Assembly (NCBI RefSeq): GCF_002368195.1
Contig: NZ_AP018178.1
Span: 2,240,238 to 2,304,237, forward strand
From: Calothrix sp. NIES-2100
GTDB lineage: Bacteria > Cyanobacteriota > Cyanobacteriia > Cyanobacteriales > Nostocaceae
Length of the DNA stretch: 64,000 nucleotides
Reading direction: 5' to 3'
The notes under the pieces are model-generated. The model did not search any database and was not told where the DNA came from. It saw only the letters and a program-made list of their open reading frames with translations. Shown here piece by piece: positions 34,410 through 43,402 of this stretch (the stretch's first letter is position 1; each line of letters opens with the position of its first letter). The position numbers were made by a program, and so were the translations under genes.

Positions 34410-35918
34410 TTATTTCTTAAAATATCTCAAGTTATAACGGTCTTGATATTTGGCGATATAGTCTACATTTTTCTGTTCTAATGGTGTAAGTAATTTACTA
34501 GGAAATTGTGTTGGTGAATATGCCGGTTGATACCAAGGTTGATTATTAAAGTAATCTTGTAATCCCGGAGTATCAAACCGCCGACCATGAATGGCAAATA
34601 TCCAATTACGCATAATATCTAATTCAAAAGCATCTTTACCTGCTAAATCTGCATCTGTAACCATTCTTTGGGAAAGCCAAGCATAATTATTGGCTGTGGC
34701 GTTGTTAGTTGGTGGTGTGTAGGTATTTGGAGAAGGTGAAAATGTGGGAGTGGCGATGGCTTGTGGTGTTGAAGTTGGTTGTTGTACAGGAGACGGTGAA
34801 CTAGTTGGAGTTTCTTTAATTGGGGATGTCACATTTGACGATGTTTCTGGTGTTACTGTTGTTTGGGCTATTGGTTGGGTAGGTTTTAACACCTGACTAA
34901 TAATTACAGACGCACCAATTAACCCGCCAGCAATTAAACCACCAATGATAAAACCGTTGCGATTATTACTTTCCCTTAGAAGGGGTGCGGTGGTTGGCGG
35001 TAAGGTTTTCGCTGGTTGAGCGATCGCACCAGGACTGAGAGAAATGGTTGGCGGTGGTGGTGCAGAATTCACCTGCGCTTGCGTCGGTGCAATGGGACTT
35101 GCTATGCTCTGTAAAGCATCCAGCATAGCTCTCGCTGTCGGATAGCGATCGCGGGGATGATAGGCGATCGCCCGCTCGATGATATCTGCCATCATCGGAC
35201 TAAGATGACTTGCATATTGTCGCCAAATAATCTCCGCCGTCTGGGGATCTGTTTCGATTTGCTGTGGTTGTCTCCCAGTCAGCAAATAAATGACAGTCAT
35301 CCCCAAACTATATAAATCGCTAGAATAAACTGGTCTACCTGCCGCTTGTTCGCTGGGCATAAATCCCGGTGTGCCAATTACAATTGAACTGGTAGGATTT
35401 CCTTGAGAATTCACTACCGTTCCCATCGATTCCCGCACTGCACCAAAATCAATCAGTACAGGTTTACCATCACGATGGCGGACAATTATATTATCCGGCT
35501 TAATATCGCGATGAACGATATACTTACCGTGGACGTATTCCAATACAGGTAACAAATTCAGCAATAATTCTTGCACAGCAATTTCACTAAATAACCCTTG
35601 CTGTTGCACCTTCGCTGTTAAGGTATCTCCCTCCACCCACTCCTGAACTAGATAAAATTGTTCACCTGTTTCAAAATAAGCATATAAAGTTGGGATTTGG
35701 TCAGTCGCACCGCCAAGAGTTTCCAAAATCGCTGCTTCCCGTTGAAACCGTTCTTGCACAAGTTGGTAAATCTGGGGATTGCTGTGAATTGGTCTGAGCT
35801 GTTTTACCACACAACGGCGCTTTGAGGGCATATAACTATCCTCTGCCAGAAAGGTTTCACCAAACCCACCAGCACCCAATGTGCGGATAACTTGATAGCG
35901 ATCGTTCAACAGGTTCAT
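34410..35918 (-). CDS. Membrane Ser/Thr protein kinase with YARHG domain
   Basis: This 502-residue protein has an N-terminal bacterial-type kinase: the glycine loop TLGAGGFGETFLAED, the lysine in CVVKQLRP, HRDIKPDN near residue 134 and DFGAVRE. Next come a Pro/Thr-rich juxtamembrane stretch, one membrane helix (GFIIGGLIAGGLIGASVIIS, about 321-343), another Thr/Pro-rich spacer and a C-terminal YARHG domain (about 426-494: RNWIFAIHGRRFDTPGLQDY and WYQPAY). The YARHG domain is outside the cytoplasm and may sense an envelope ligand. The ATG at 35918 is chosen; 34 further residues upstream would come from spacer repeats. Confidence 0.92.
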   Translation of the reverse strand: MNLLNDRYQVIRTLGAGGFGETFLAEDSYMPSKRRCVVKQLRPIHSNPQIYQLVQERFQREAAILETLGGATDQIPTLYAYFETGEQFYLVQEWVEGDTLTAKVQQQGLFSEIAVQELLLNLLPVLEYVHGKYIVHRDIKPDNIIVRHRDGKPVLIDFGAVRESMGTVVNSQGNPTSSIVIGTPGFMPSEQAAGRPVYSSDLYSLGMTVIYLLTGRQPQQIETDPQTAEIIWRQYASHLSPMMADIIERAIAYHPRDRYPTARAMLDALQSIASPIAPTQAQVNSAPPPPTISLSPGAIAQPAKTLPPTTAPLLRESNNRNGFIIGGLIAGGLIGASVIISQVLKPTQPIAQTTVTPETSSNVTSPIKETPTSSPSPVQQPTSTPQAIATPTFSPSPNTYTPPTNNATANNYAWLSQRMVTDADLAGKDAFELDIMRNWIFAIHGRRFDTPGLQDYFNNQPWYQPAYSPTQFPSKLLTPLEQKNVDYIAKYQDRYNLRYFKK

Positions 35919-36094
35919 TTTAATTTGTAATTCGTAATTGGTAATTATAAATACGTAAGCTTCCTTTAGGCGATTTACAGGAATAAATATACCGCCGCCG
36001 TTGGTTTCGACTTCGCTCAACCAACTCAGAGATCGAGAGTTGAGTGTAAAGCCTTCTTTTGTTGGGTAGGCATGGCGGGTATTTTCCTGTAAGT

Positions 36095-37222
36095 TTATCC
36101 ACCGAGGGATATAGCACCAGAAAGAAATCCCGTCTCTTTAAGCAGCAATTGTAGTTTTGCGCGATCAAGTTTCGTATCCTTGTTGTTATTTCCCCACATA
36201 TCAGTAAAGAAGTCTTGCATCAGCGCGATGATACTGCGGTATTTAACGATGCTGGCAACATAAAACTCATCTAATATCAGGTCTTTGTCGGCATGGATCT
36301 GCTCGATGTTGTCGAGTAAAATGGATCGCAGTTCATAAGACTGTAAACCTTCTTTGATACCATATTTTTCCCTGATTCTGCGCTTATTGTTCTCTGAACA
36401 TGAATCATAAGACGGTCGAATCAGGTGTCCCAGATTCCGCAGGATTTCTCCATAGTCGTAAAATGTGTTCTCCTCAAAGAAAGACTCTTCATCTTTCGTC
36501 AATGCAAAACTCCGATCTAGCGCCAAACCAAAATCAGTCAAATAAGTTTGTTCGCCGTCGGTGAGAACGTTTTGAAAATGGGCGTCGAAGTGGATGATTC
36601 CTTTCGTCTTCAAAAAGTCAATCGTTGTGCGTAAGTCATCCAGGGGTTTTTGAAGTTTGTTGGGATTGTCCCGCAGCCATGTTTCCAGAACATACGGGAT
36701 ATACTCTAGGAACAAAACTAACTCATAATCGGCGATCGCTCTATCCAGCAGATAATTCCCGGCATTTTCACTATTTCCCCAGTACTCTACATATCTTTTG
36801 TGATGCGACCTATCTACATCCGCCCGCCGCCCGGAGAATGGAATAATTCGATAATGGTACATTAGTGGGAAGGTGGCGATCGCCCCTTCTAAGACCCAGT
36901 GCGTTGTTTTGAGATGAGTCACAAGTTCACGGAAGACTCCAAAACCAGTGGAACCGAAGCCGTAATTACAGTAAGTCGGCACATCGTAGAGGTTTCTGGT
37001 GGAGAATAGGTTGTCATATTCGAGGTTTGTCACCGGAATGCGTTTCACAAAGACTTTGGATTGTTCAAGGACGATGATGTGATTTCTCCCCCAACCCGTG
37101 CTTGACTCATTCGACTCAAGATTGTCAAACAGAGAACACAATTGTGCATTATTCAACTGAGCGATGTATGAACTCAGATGGAAATATTTCTTCCTTCTGA
37201 GTTCTAGATCATTCTTAACCAT
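36095..37222 (-). CDS. Atypical protein-kinase-like protein
   Basis: This 375-residue protein has a kinase-like lobe. The catalytic loop is GIIHFDAHFQNVL (an HxDxxxxN pattern in place of HRDxxxxN), and the metal loop is TDFGLALD. The N-lobe lysine is probably in KVFVKRIP. There is no membrane helix. The C-terminal 130 residues are helical and unassigned. It resembles phosphotransferase or pseudokinase-like families. Its neighbour is a canonical Ser/Thr kinase on the same strand, with a 176-base gap that holds a tandem repeat, so the link is loose. Confidence 0.7.
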   Translation of the reverse strand: MVKNDLELRRKKYFHLSSYIAQLNNAQLCSLFDNLESNESSTGWGRNHIIVLEQSKVFVKRIPVTNLEYDNLFSTRNLYDVPTYCNYGFGSTGFGVFRELVTHLKTTHWVLEGAIATFPLMYHYRIIPFSGRRADVDRSHHKRYVEYWGNSENAGNYLLDRAIADYELVLFLEYIPYVLETWLRDNPNKLQKPLDDLRTTIDFLKTKGIIHFDAHFQNVLTDGEQTYLTDFGLALDRSFALTKDEESFFEENTFYDYGEILRNLGHLIRPSYDSCSENNKRRIREKYGIKEGLQSYELRSILLDNIEQIHADKDLILDEFYVASIVKYRSIIALMQDFFTDMWGNNNKDTKLDRAKLQLLLKETGFLSGAISLGG

Positions 37223-37345
37223 TTTCCTTCACCTCTAAAAGAAGTAAGACTCTAAAATCTTTTTGGGATTTTTGAGTCTTACTGGTGGGATTTGTGCTCC
37301 AATACTTGTAAGGTGTATTTTCGCTGAATTTTACTGCCTAATTAA

Positions 37346-39253
37346 CTAGCTCACAGTAGATAGTTGGCGCTGGAAGAAGGCTTCCAGAACTCTTTCTGCT
37401 ATTTGCCGACTAGTTAAACCGAGTGCAGCCTTAGATTCATCTGGTGTAGCATGATCTACTAAGATATCTGGTATACCGATGCGCTTCACGGGAACGACAA
37501 CATCAGCATCGAGTAGGGCTTCGGCTACCGCAGAACCAAAGCCACCCATGACGCAACCTTCTTCTAAGGTAACAACGCGCCCAATTTTCTTAGCTAAAGG
37601 CAAAATCAATTCCGTATCTAGGGGTTTGGCGAAGCGCGCATTGATGACGGTGGCTTGAATACCATGTTCGCTGAGAATTTCGGCAGCTTGCATACTTGGG
37701 TAAACCATTGTGCCATAGCCAACGATTAACACATCATCGCCAGTGCGGAGAATTTCGCCTTTGCCGATTTCTAAAGGTTCCCAGCCTTCTTCCATCAACG
37801 GGACACCATGACCATTACCACGGGGGAAGCGCATGGCGATCGCGCCTTTGGTATAGTTAATCCCAGTGACGATCATCTGTTGCAGTTCGGCTTCGTCTTT
37901 GGGTGCCATCAATACCATGTTAGGAATGCAACGCAGATATGCAATGTCATACATGCCTTGGTGTGTCGGCCCATCAGCACCGACAATTCCCGCCCTGTCT
38001 AGACAGAAGAACACTGGCAGGTTTTGAATGCAGACATCGTGAATAATCTGGTCGTAAGCACGTTGCAGGAAGGTAGAGTAGATAGCAGCCACAGGACGCA
38101 TTCCTTCACTAGCTAGTGCAGCAGCTAGGGTAACAGCGTGCTGTTCCGCAATCCCCACATCAATATATTGATTGGGTAGTTTGGCTTGGAGTTTATCTAA
38201 GCCGGTTCCTGTAGCCATCGCCGCTGTAATTCCGATAATTTTCGGGTTTTGTTCGGCGAGTTTGACTAAGGTGTGGGCAAAGACTTTGGCGTAAGCTGGA
38301 GGTTTCGGCTTGCTAGAAGGAATTGCTTTCCCTGTTGTCAGATTAAAAGGATTTTGGGCGTGGTAGCCTACTTGGTCTTGTTCAGCAAGTTCATAACCTT
38401 TACCCTTGGTAGTAACCACATGCACTAAAACTGGCCCTGCTATTTGATGCGCTTGTTGGAAGGTAGCAATTAACTCTTCTAAATTATGCCCATCTACTGG
38501 CCCGATGTAGGTAAAGCCCAGTTCTTCAAACACTGCACCCACCTTGGGAACCGCTAACCGCTTCATCCCTTCTTTGATGCGTCCCAGTTCGGGAGACAAG
38601 GATTCACCCACAAAAGGAATGTGCTTGAATTGTTCCTCAAAATTATCCTTAATAAATTGCACAGGTGGGCTGAGGCGCATTTTGTTGAGATAGCGAGGAA
38701 TTGCACCAACGTTGGGAGAGATAGACATTTCGTTGTCATTCAGCACAACCAGCAGGTTAGTTTTGGGTAAGTGTCCTGCATGGTTGATTGCTTCTAACGC
38801 CATACCGCCAGTTAAAGCACCATCACCAATTACAGCAACGGCTTTAAATTTTTCCCCCTTCAAATCACGGGCTAACGCCATACCCAAAGCGGCTGAGATA
38901 CTGGTGGAAGCGTGTCCCGCCCCAAAGTGATCGAACTTGCTTTCACAGCGCTTGAGATAACCAGCGACTCCATCTTTCTGTCTGAGAGTATGAAAGTTGC
39001 TGTAGCGACCTGTAATTAGTTTATGGGGATAAGCTTGGTGTCCTACATCCCAGATAACTTTATCCCGATCTAAGTCCAGGGTCTGGTAAAGCCCTAAAGT
39101 TAATTCTACAACACCCAAACCTGGCCCCAGGTGTCCCCCAGTTGCGGCTACCGTTTGCAGGTGCTTATCTCGGATTTGACGGGCAATTTGTTGCAACTGC
39201 CGAATCGATAAGCCGTGTAACTGATTGGGATGGGTGATTTCGCTCAGATGCAT
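37346..39253 (-). CDS. dxs: 1-deoxy-D-xylulose-5-phosphate synthase
   Basis: This 635-residue thiamine-diphosphate enzyme condenses pyruvate and glyceraldehyde-3-phosphate, the entry step of the MEP isoprenoid pathway feeding carotenoids, quinones and phytol. Marks seen are VGHQAYPHKLITGR, the ThDP motif VIGDGALTGGMALEA followed by LNDNEMSISPNVGA, and the transketolase pyrimidine part (DVGIAEQHAVTLAAALA). It closes with VTLEEGCVMGGFGSAVAE. The length is standard. The ATG at 39253 is clear. Confidence 0.98.
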   Translation of the reverse strand: MHLSEITHPNQLHGLSIRQLQQIARQIRDKHLQTVAATGGHLGPGLGVVELTLGLYQTLDLDRDKVIWDVGHQAYPHKLITGRYSNFHTLRQKDGVAGYLKRCESKFDHFGAGHASTSISAALGMALARDLKGEKFKAVAVIGDGALTGGMALEAINHAGHLPKTNLLVVLNDNEMSISPNVGAIPRYLNKMRLSPPVQFIKDNFEEQFKHIPFVGESLSPELGRIKEGMKRLAVPKVGAVFEELGFTYIGPVDGHNLEELIATFQQAHQIAGPVLVHVVTTKGKGYELAEQDQVGYHAQNPFNLTTGKAIPSSKPKPPAYAKVFAHTLVKLAEQNPKIIGITAAMATGTGLDKLQAKLPNQYIDVGIAEQHAVTLAAALASEGMRPVAAIYSTFLQRAYDQIIHDVCIQNLPVFFCLDRAGIVGADGPTHQGMYDIAYLRCIPNMVLMAPKDEAELQQMIVTGINYTKGAIAMRFPRGNGHGVPLMEEGWEPLEIGKGEILRTGDDVLIVGYGTMVYPSMQAAEILSEHGIQATVINARFAKPLDTELILPLAKKIGRVVTLEEGCVMGGFGSAVAEALLDADVVVPVKRIGIPDILVDHATPDESKAALGLTSRQIAERVLEAFFQRQLSTVS

Positions 39254-39729
39254 ATTATAGGGTTTTCCTCTCTAATCTCTACTTCTGAATATTCTCTGAT
39301 TTTCCCACGGTAATGTTGCTTGCAGAAGCATACTTAAAATAAGTTGCATTTCCACAGTTTAATTTGATAATTGACCATCTTTGACTCCGAATTTTCTCAT
39401 TGATGAATCACCCAATGCTCTTGTATAAGAACTTGGCTTGGCTTGGTTCTATTTAATTTAACAAAATGTAATAAAACTTGCTGGCAAAATTTTGTACAAT
39501 TAACAGCTTTTTATTATACGGATGCCACCGTGAAATTACTTGCTTTAAATACTTTACAAAAGTGTCCAATTTAAGTGAAAATAAACCACAATATCAAGTG
39601 AGATTTATCTACTAATTATTTTTTATCTATAGTAATTTTCTGAGCTAGGGTGACTTCCTGAGTTGTGGTTTAAAAATTTAAATATTAATCCTATATTTTA
39701 GGATACTTTCGTAAACCCAAGGAAAAAGT
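39254..39729. other. AT-rich gap between dxs and the PEP-CTERM gene
   Basis: This is the shared upstream region of two diverging genes. No gene was seen. Stretches such as TTGATAATTG and TATACGG near 39365 and 39516 could be promoter parts, but nothing is specific. Confidence 0.5.
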
Positions 39730-40305
39730 ATGCAAGGATTGGCGAAAAAACTCACTTTGACAACAGGAGCAGCTTTGGGCATAGCAATGGCAGGAGCCTT
39801 TCCTGCTCAAGCTGTGACCTTAAACTTTGCCTGGAATGGGAATGCAGGTTACTCAGCTAAAGGTTCGTTTAATTATGACGAGAATACAGCCCCAGCAACT
39901 TTTTCCGAAAGTGGGCCAGGAGCAACTAATTTTTTGCGATCGCTGAATATTTCTTTTTTCAATCCTCTGAATAATCTCATTGCCGCTTATGATAATGTGG
40001 TCAATGGCAACGCAACTGCTCAATATTTCAAATTTAACTTCAACACAGTGAAGCAAGAAATATTTGGCACAATAGATTTAGGCGGCGAAGTAGCAGGCGA
40101 TACTTATTTGTCAGGAACAGTGGGTACGAATCTCTCTTTATATCAGGTTCCGCTATCTGGTGCTGATTTCATCGTGGATAGTAACTCAGGAGCGATCGCA
40201 ACGGCAAATGTGCCGGAACCAAGTTTGATTTTAGGTATTTTAGCCTTGGGTGCGATGGGCGTAACCTACCGGATTAAGCGACAACTTACACATTCACTCA
40301 AATAA
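39730..40305 (+). CDS. PEP-CTERM sorting-domain protein
   Basis: This 191-residue exported protein has a signal peptide at the N-terminus (LTLTTGAALGIAMAGAFPAQA). The C-terminus ends with a PEP-CTERM tripartite signal: VPEPSLILGILALGAMGV, then a basic tail, YRIKRQ. Such tails are recognised by an exosortase-type enzyme and mark surface or secreted matrix proteins. The central part is beta-rich and unassigned. A strong hairpin of the TAGATCCCC family follows 9 bases after the stop. Confidence 0.88.
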   Translation: MQGLAKKLTLTTGAALGIAMAGAFPAQAVTLNFAWNGNAGYSAKGSFNYDENTAPATFSESGPGATNFLRSLNISFFNPLNNLIAAYDNVVNGNATAQYFKFNFNTVKQEIFGTIDLGGEVAGDTYLSGTVGTNLSLYQVPLSGADFIVDSNSGAIATANVPEPSLILGILALGAMGVTYRIKRQLTHSLK

Positions 40306-40313
40306 ACTTGATT

Positions 40314-40348
40314 TAGATCCCCGACTTCTTTAAGAAGTCGGGGATCTA
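40314..40348. repeat. Perfect hairpin, copy 2 (TAGATCCCCGACTTCT arms)
   Basis: The sequence is the same as at 4222-4256 except in the loop. It again lies directly downstream of a gene and probably acts as a 3' end hairpin. Confidence 0.8.
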
Positions 40349-40393
40349 CGCAGCAGTAAGTAAGGTGCGTTAAAGCACACTACAAAATCGATT

Positions 40394-41074
40394 TTAAGGT
40401 GATTGTGGGCTATCTGGAACACCAGGAACAACTGGTGTATCGGGTTGTTTTTGTTGTCGTTGCAAATATTTACTTAATACATCAGCCATATCCCCCCTAG
40501 TCATGGGAAGTAATGGGAAGATATTTCCTTGGGCATCTGTAGTCAGAAATCCTTCAGTAATTACAGTAGCGATCGCTTGTCTTGCCCAACTCGGTATTGA
40601 TGCTGCATCTGGATGGGAAGCAAGAATGTCCTTGACAGTTTCATCAGGAAACTGGAATACACCGTAAGCTTGGGCAAAAATTGCTAAGGCTTCTGCTTTG
40701 GTCACTTTTTGGTTCGGGAAAAACAGATTACCCCGATAACCTTTCATTATATCAGTTTTTAAAGCTATTTGAATATCATTAAATGCCCAATGGGAAGGGG
40801 GTACATCTGGAACTACTACATTTTCTTTGCTGACAGCCTGACGTTTATCTAGCCGAAATACTTTTACCATAATCGCCGCTAATTCTGCGCGATTAATTAA
40901 TCTTTCAGCATAAAAATTACCATCAGCAGAGTTTGTCATCCATTTAGCAGCAACTACTTGTTGAATTGCTTCAGATGGTTCACTGGCAGCAGCTTGCGCC
41001 ACTGGCAATACATAAATTATGGGCAAGTTTTGGAGTAAAAAAACTAAAGATAAAGTACTGATAAACTTATGCAT
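40394..41074 (-). CDS. S-layer-homology (SLH) domain protein
   Basis: This 226-residue protein starts at the ATG at 41074. It has a signal peptide (FISTLSLVFLLQNLPIIYVL to AQA) and then three SLH-like repeats (EPSEAIQQVVAAKWMTNS; DVPPSHWAFNDIQIALKTDI; a third around ASHPDAASIPSWARQAIATV). The mature part is acidic, and the C-terminus is Pro-rich (PVVPGVPDSPQSP). SLH domains bind cell-wall polysaccharide. The upstream TTG at 41095 would lengthen the signal peptide with no benefit. Confidence 0.88.
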   Translation of the reverse strand: MHKFISTLSLVFLLQNLPIIYVLPVAQAAASEPSEAIQQVVAAKWMTNSADGNFYAERLINRAELAAIMVKVFRLDKRQAVSKENVVVPDVPPSHWAFNDIQIALKTDIMKGYRGNLFFPNQKVTKAEALAIFAQAYGVFQFPDETVKDILASHPDAASIPSWARQAIATVITEGFLTTDAQGNIFPLLPMTRGDMADVLSKYLQRQQKQPDTPVVPGVPDSPQSP

Positions 41075-41099
41075 AATTATATTTTTACTAGTCAACAGT

Positions 41100-41250
41100 C
41101 AATAGTAATTTGTCATTTGTCATTTGTCATTTGTCAACAGTCTGTAGGGGCGGGTTCTGTGAGATCTTTACACAGAAAACAGATATGTCGGTTAAACCCG
41201 CCCGTACAACAGTCAACAGTCAACCGTCAACCGTCAACCTTCCCCTTTGC
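41100..41250. repeat. Heptamer tracts and palindrome family A, copy 2
   Basis: TTGTCAT units (41109-41136) and GTCAACA/GTCAACC units near 41210-41240 flank a palindrome at 41144-41207 with arms GTAGGGGCGGGTT and AACCCGCCCGTAC. This is a compact nest of simple repeats upstream of rpiA. Confidence 0.7.
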
Positions 41251-41334
41251 CCCTGAAACCGAGAAGTAAGCGCAAAATGTATGTAACTTTGGGTTATGTT
41301 CATTTTAGATAAGTTTTATGGAGCATATTTGGGA

Positions 41335-42045
41335 ATGACCGTAGCAGCAGACCCCGTGAAGTTGATGAAGCAAGAAGTTGGCAAAGCCGCCGCTGCTTTA
41401 GTCAAATCAGGTTCGATTGTCGGGTTGGGTACGGGTTCAACCACGGCGTACACCATTCAGTTTTTGGGCGAACGCCTCCAGTCTGGTGAACTCAAAGATA
41501 TTGTAGGCGTTCCTACTTCGTTTCAGTCAGAAGTGCTAGCAAAGCAATACGGTGTTCCTCTGACTACCTTGGACGCTATTGATCACATTGATATTGCCAT
41601 TGATGGGGCGGATGAAGTTGATCCGCAGAAGAATTTGATTAAAGGTGGTGGTGCAGCCCACACCCGCGAGAAAGTGGTAGATTACTTGGCAAATCAGTTT
41701 ATCGTCGTCGTGGATAGTGGAAAGTTAGTAGACCGTTTGGGTTCTAGCTTTGCCGTACCCGTAGAAGTTATTCCAATGGCGATCGCTCCTGTGACTAATG
41801 CTATCAAAAAACTTGGTGGTAAACCAGAACTCCGTATGGGTGTGAAAAAAGCAGGCCCAGTCATCACCGACCAAGGCAACTTCGTTTTAGATGTGCGATT
41901 TGACTCAATTGACGACCCAGTAAACCTCGAAAAAACCCTGAATAATCTTCCTGGTGTTCTCGAAAATGGTATTTTCGTCAATTGCGTCGATTTAGTCTTG
42001 GTTGGCGAAGTTAAAGATGGGCAACCACTGGTAAGGCAGTTTTGA
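41335..42045 (+). CDS. rpiA: Ribose-5-phosphate isomerase A
   Basis: This 236-residue enzyme interconverts ribose-5-phosphate and ribulose-5-phosphate in the Calvin and pentose phosphate cycles. Signatures are GLGTGSTTAYTI, DGADEVDPQKNLIKGGGAA and VDSGKLVDRLG. The start ATG 41335 (MTVAADPVKLMKQEVG) is preferred; a 13-residue longer form from 41296 reads into non-conserved sequence. The length matches cyanobacterial RpiA. Confidence 0.96.
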   Translation: MTVAADPVKLMKQEVGKAAAALVKSGSIVGLGTGSTTAYTIQFLGERLQSGELKDIVGVPTSFQSEVLAKQYGVPLTTLDAIDHIDIAIDGADEVDPQKNLIKGGGAAHTREKVVDYLANQFIVVVDSGKLVDRLGSSFAVPVEVIPMAIAPVTNAIKKLGGKPELRMGVKKAGPVITDQGNFVLDVRFDSIDDPVNLEKTLNNLPGVLENGIFVNCVDLVLVGEVKDGQPLVRQF

Positions 42046-42078
42046 TTAGGGAATAGGGCATGGGGCATTGGGCTTTAA

Positions 42079-42200
42079 GGGAGCATCCCAATTTTGCCCT
42101 TAATAAATTTGTAGTGGGAGCATCTTGCTCCCTAAGGCAAAGTCAGCGGGCTAGAGAGCCATCACTACAAAAAATAAATTTACACATTTGGGATGCTCCC
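42079..42200. repeat. Nested palindromic element downstream of rpiA
   Basis: The outer arms GGGAGCATCCCAA and TTGGGATGCTCCC enclose an inner element (GTAGTGGGAGCATCTTGC type, about 42109-42166). The inner part resembles the hairpin at 20004-20047. It is about 122 bp in total and non-coding. Confidence 0.65.
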
Positions 42201-42302
42201 GGCTTTAACAATGAACAGTTATCAGTACCATGCCCCTGTTCACTGATAACTGATTTCATCCCCCCACACTTCCCACACTCTTTGTTTGCCCCATGCCCAA
42301 TC

Positions 42303-43337
42303 CTAAACTTTAACAGCCTCAATAATACTCACTATCGAAGGGGTGGGAATAATTCGGGTTAGTTGAAAGCCAGCAGATTTTAGCAGCGCCCGATATTCCT
42401 CCTGTGTACGTTCTCGACCACCTGCCATGACTAGCATATTCAGATCCAGTAGCTTACCGAATGATTGTTCGTTACCAGGGGCAATGACTATTTCAAATAG
42501 CAGTAGTTTGCTATGCTGTGGCATAGCTTGATGACAGTTTTTCAGGATAGTAGTAGCTTTTTCCTCATCCCAGTCGTGGATGATGTGCTTGAGCAAATAA
42601 GCATCTCCACCTTCTGGGACTGACTCAAAAAAGTTGCCTGCAACTGCTGTAACACGATGTGCAATATCTTCTGCTTGCAGCTGTAGTTTCGTAGCTTCGA
42701 TGACTTGGGGCAAATCAAAGATAAATCCCTTCAGCTTTTGATTAGCTTTAAGAATTTGAGTTAACAAACTGCCCTGTCCACCTCCAATATCGACAATGTT
42801 CTGAAACTCTGAGAAATTATAGCTAGAAATAATTGCTGCTACTTCAACAGCAGTTATATTCGTCATTGCCTGATTAAAACGCTTCGCATCTTCAGGATGT
42901 TGGGCGTAGTATTCCCAGATATTGATTCCGGTGGCGTTATCGAAGGCAATTTCGCCTGTTTTTAGGCTATGTAGCAAATTATTCCAACCTAAAGAGTGAT
43001 GGGTTCCCAGTTCAGAGATCGCAAAAAAACGCAGTGAACCAGGAACATCTGTCTGCAATGTTGCCGCTAAAGGCGTTAAAGAAAATTTGTGATTTTCGTC
43101 TTCAGCAAATATACCGACACTGGCAAGGGCACGTAGTAAGCGGTAGAGAGATAGCGGATGAGTTTCGGTAATTGCAGCTAGTTCTTCGGCAGTTTTGGGA
43201 CGGTCTATGAGGTAGTCGGCGATACCAAGTTTAGCAACTGCATAAATGGCCTTTGATATCCAAAAGCCAGAAATCATTTGCAGCATGGCAATCGGTGGGG
43301 GTACAGGAGTATTTGGATTGTTATTGAGTTGAGTCAT
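42303..43337 (-). CDS. O-methyltransferase, SAM-dependent, family 2-like
   Basis: This 344-residue protein has an N-terminal dimerisation winged helix (SGFWISKAIYAVAKLGIADYL) and a C-terminal catalytic domain: SAM motif VDIGGGQGSLL, then FDLPQVIEAT and the catalytic His region KHIIHDWDEEKATTILKN. This is the layout of acetylserotonin O-methyltransferase-like and caffeate-type enzymes acting on phenolics or polyketides. The ATG at 43337 is preferred because AAGGA lies 10 bases upstream. The acceptor is unknown; the adjoining TPR gene gives no clue. Confidence 0.9.
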   Translation of the reverse strand: MTQLNNNPNTPVPPPIAMLQMISGFWISKAIYAVAKLGIADYLIDRPKTAEELAAITETHPLSLYRLLRALASVGIFAEDENHKFSLTPLAATLQTDVPGSLRFFAISELGTHHSLGWNNLLHSLKTGEIAFDNATGINIWEYYAQHPEDAKRFNQAMTNITAVEVAAIISSYNFSEFQNIVDIGGGQGSLLTQILKANQKLKGFIFDLPQVIEATKLQLQAEDIAHRVTAVAGNFFESVPEGGDAYLLKHIIHDWDEEKATTILKNCHQAMPQHSKLLLFEIVIAPGNEQSFGKLLDLNMLVMAGGRERTQEEYRALLKSAGFQLTRIIPTPSIVSIIEAVKV

Positions 43338-43402
43338 ATAATACATTTCCTTGCTTATACTTAGGATTCAAATTGAAACGCTCAGGAGTGCAGAGTTTTT
43401 GT

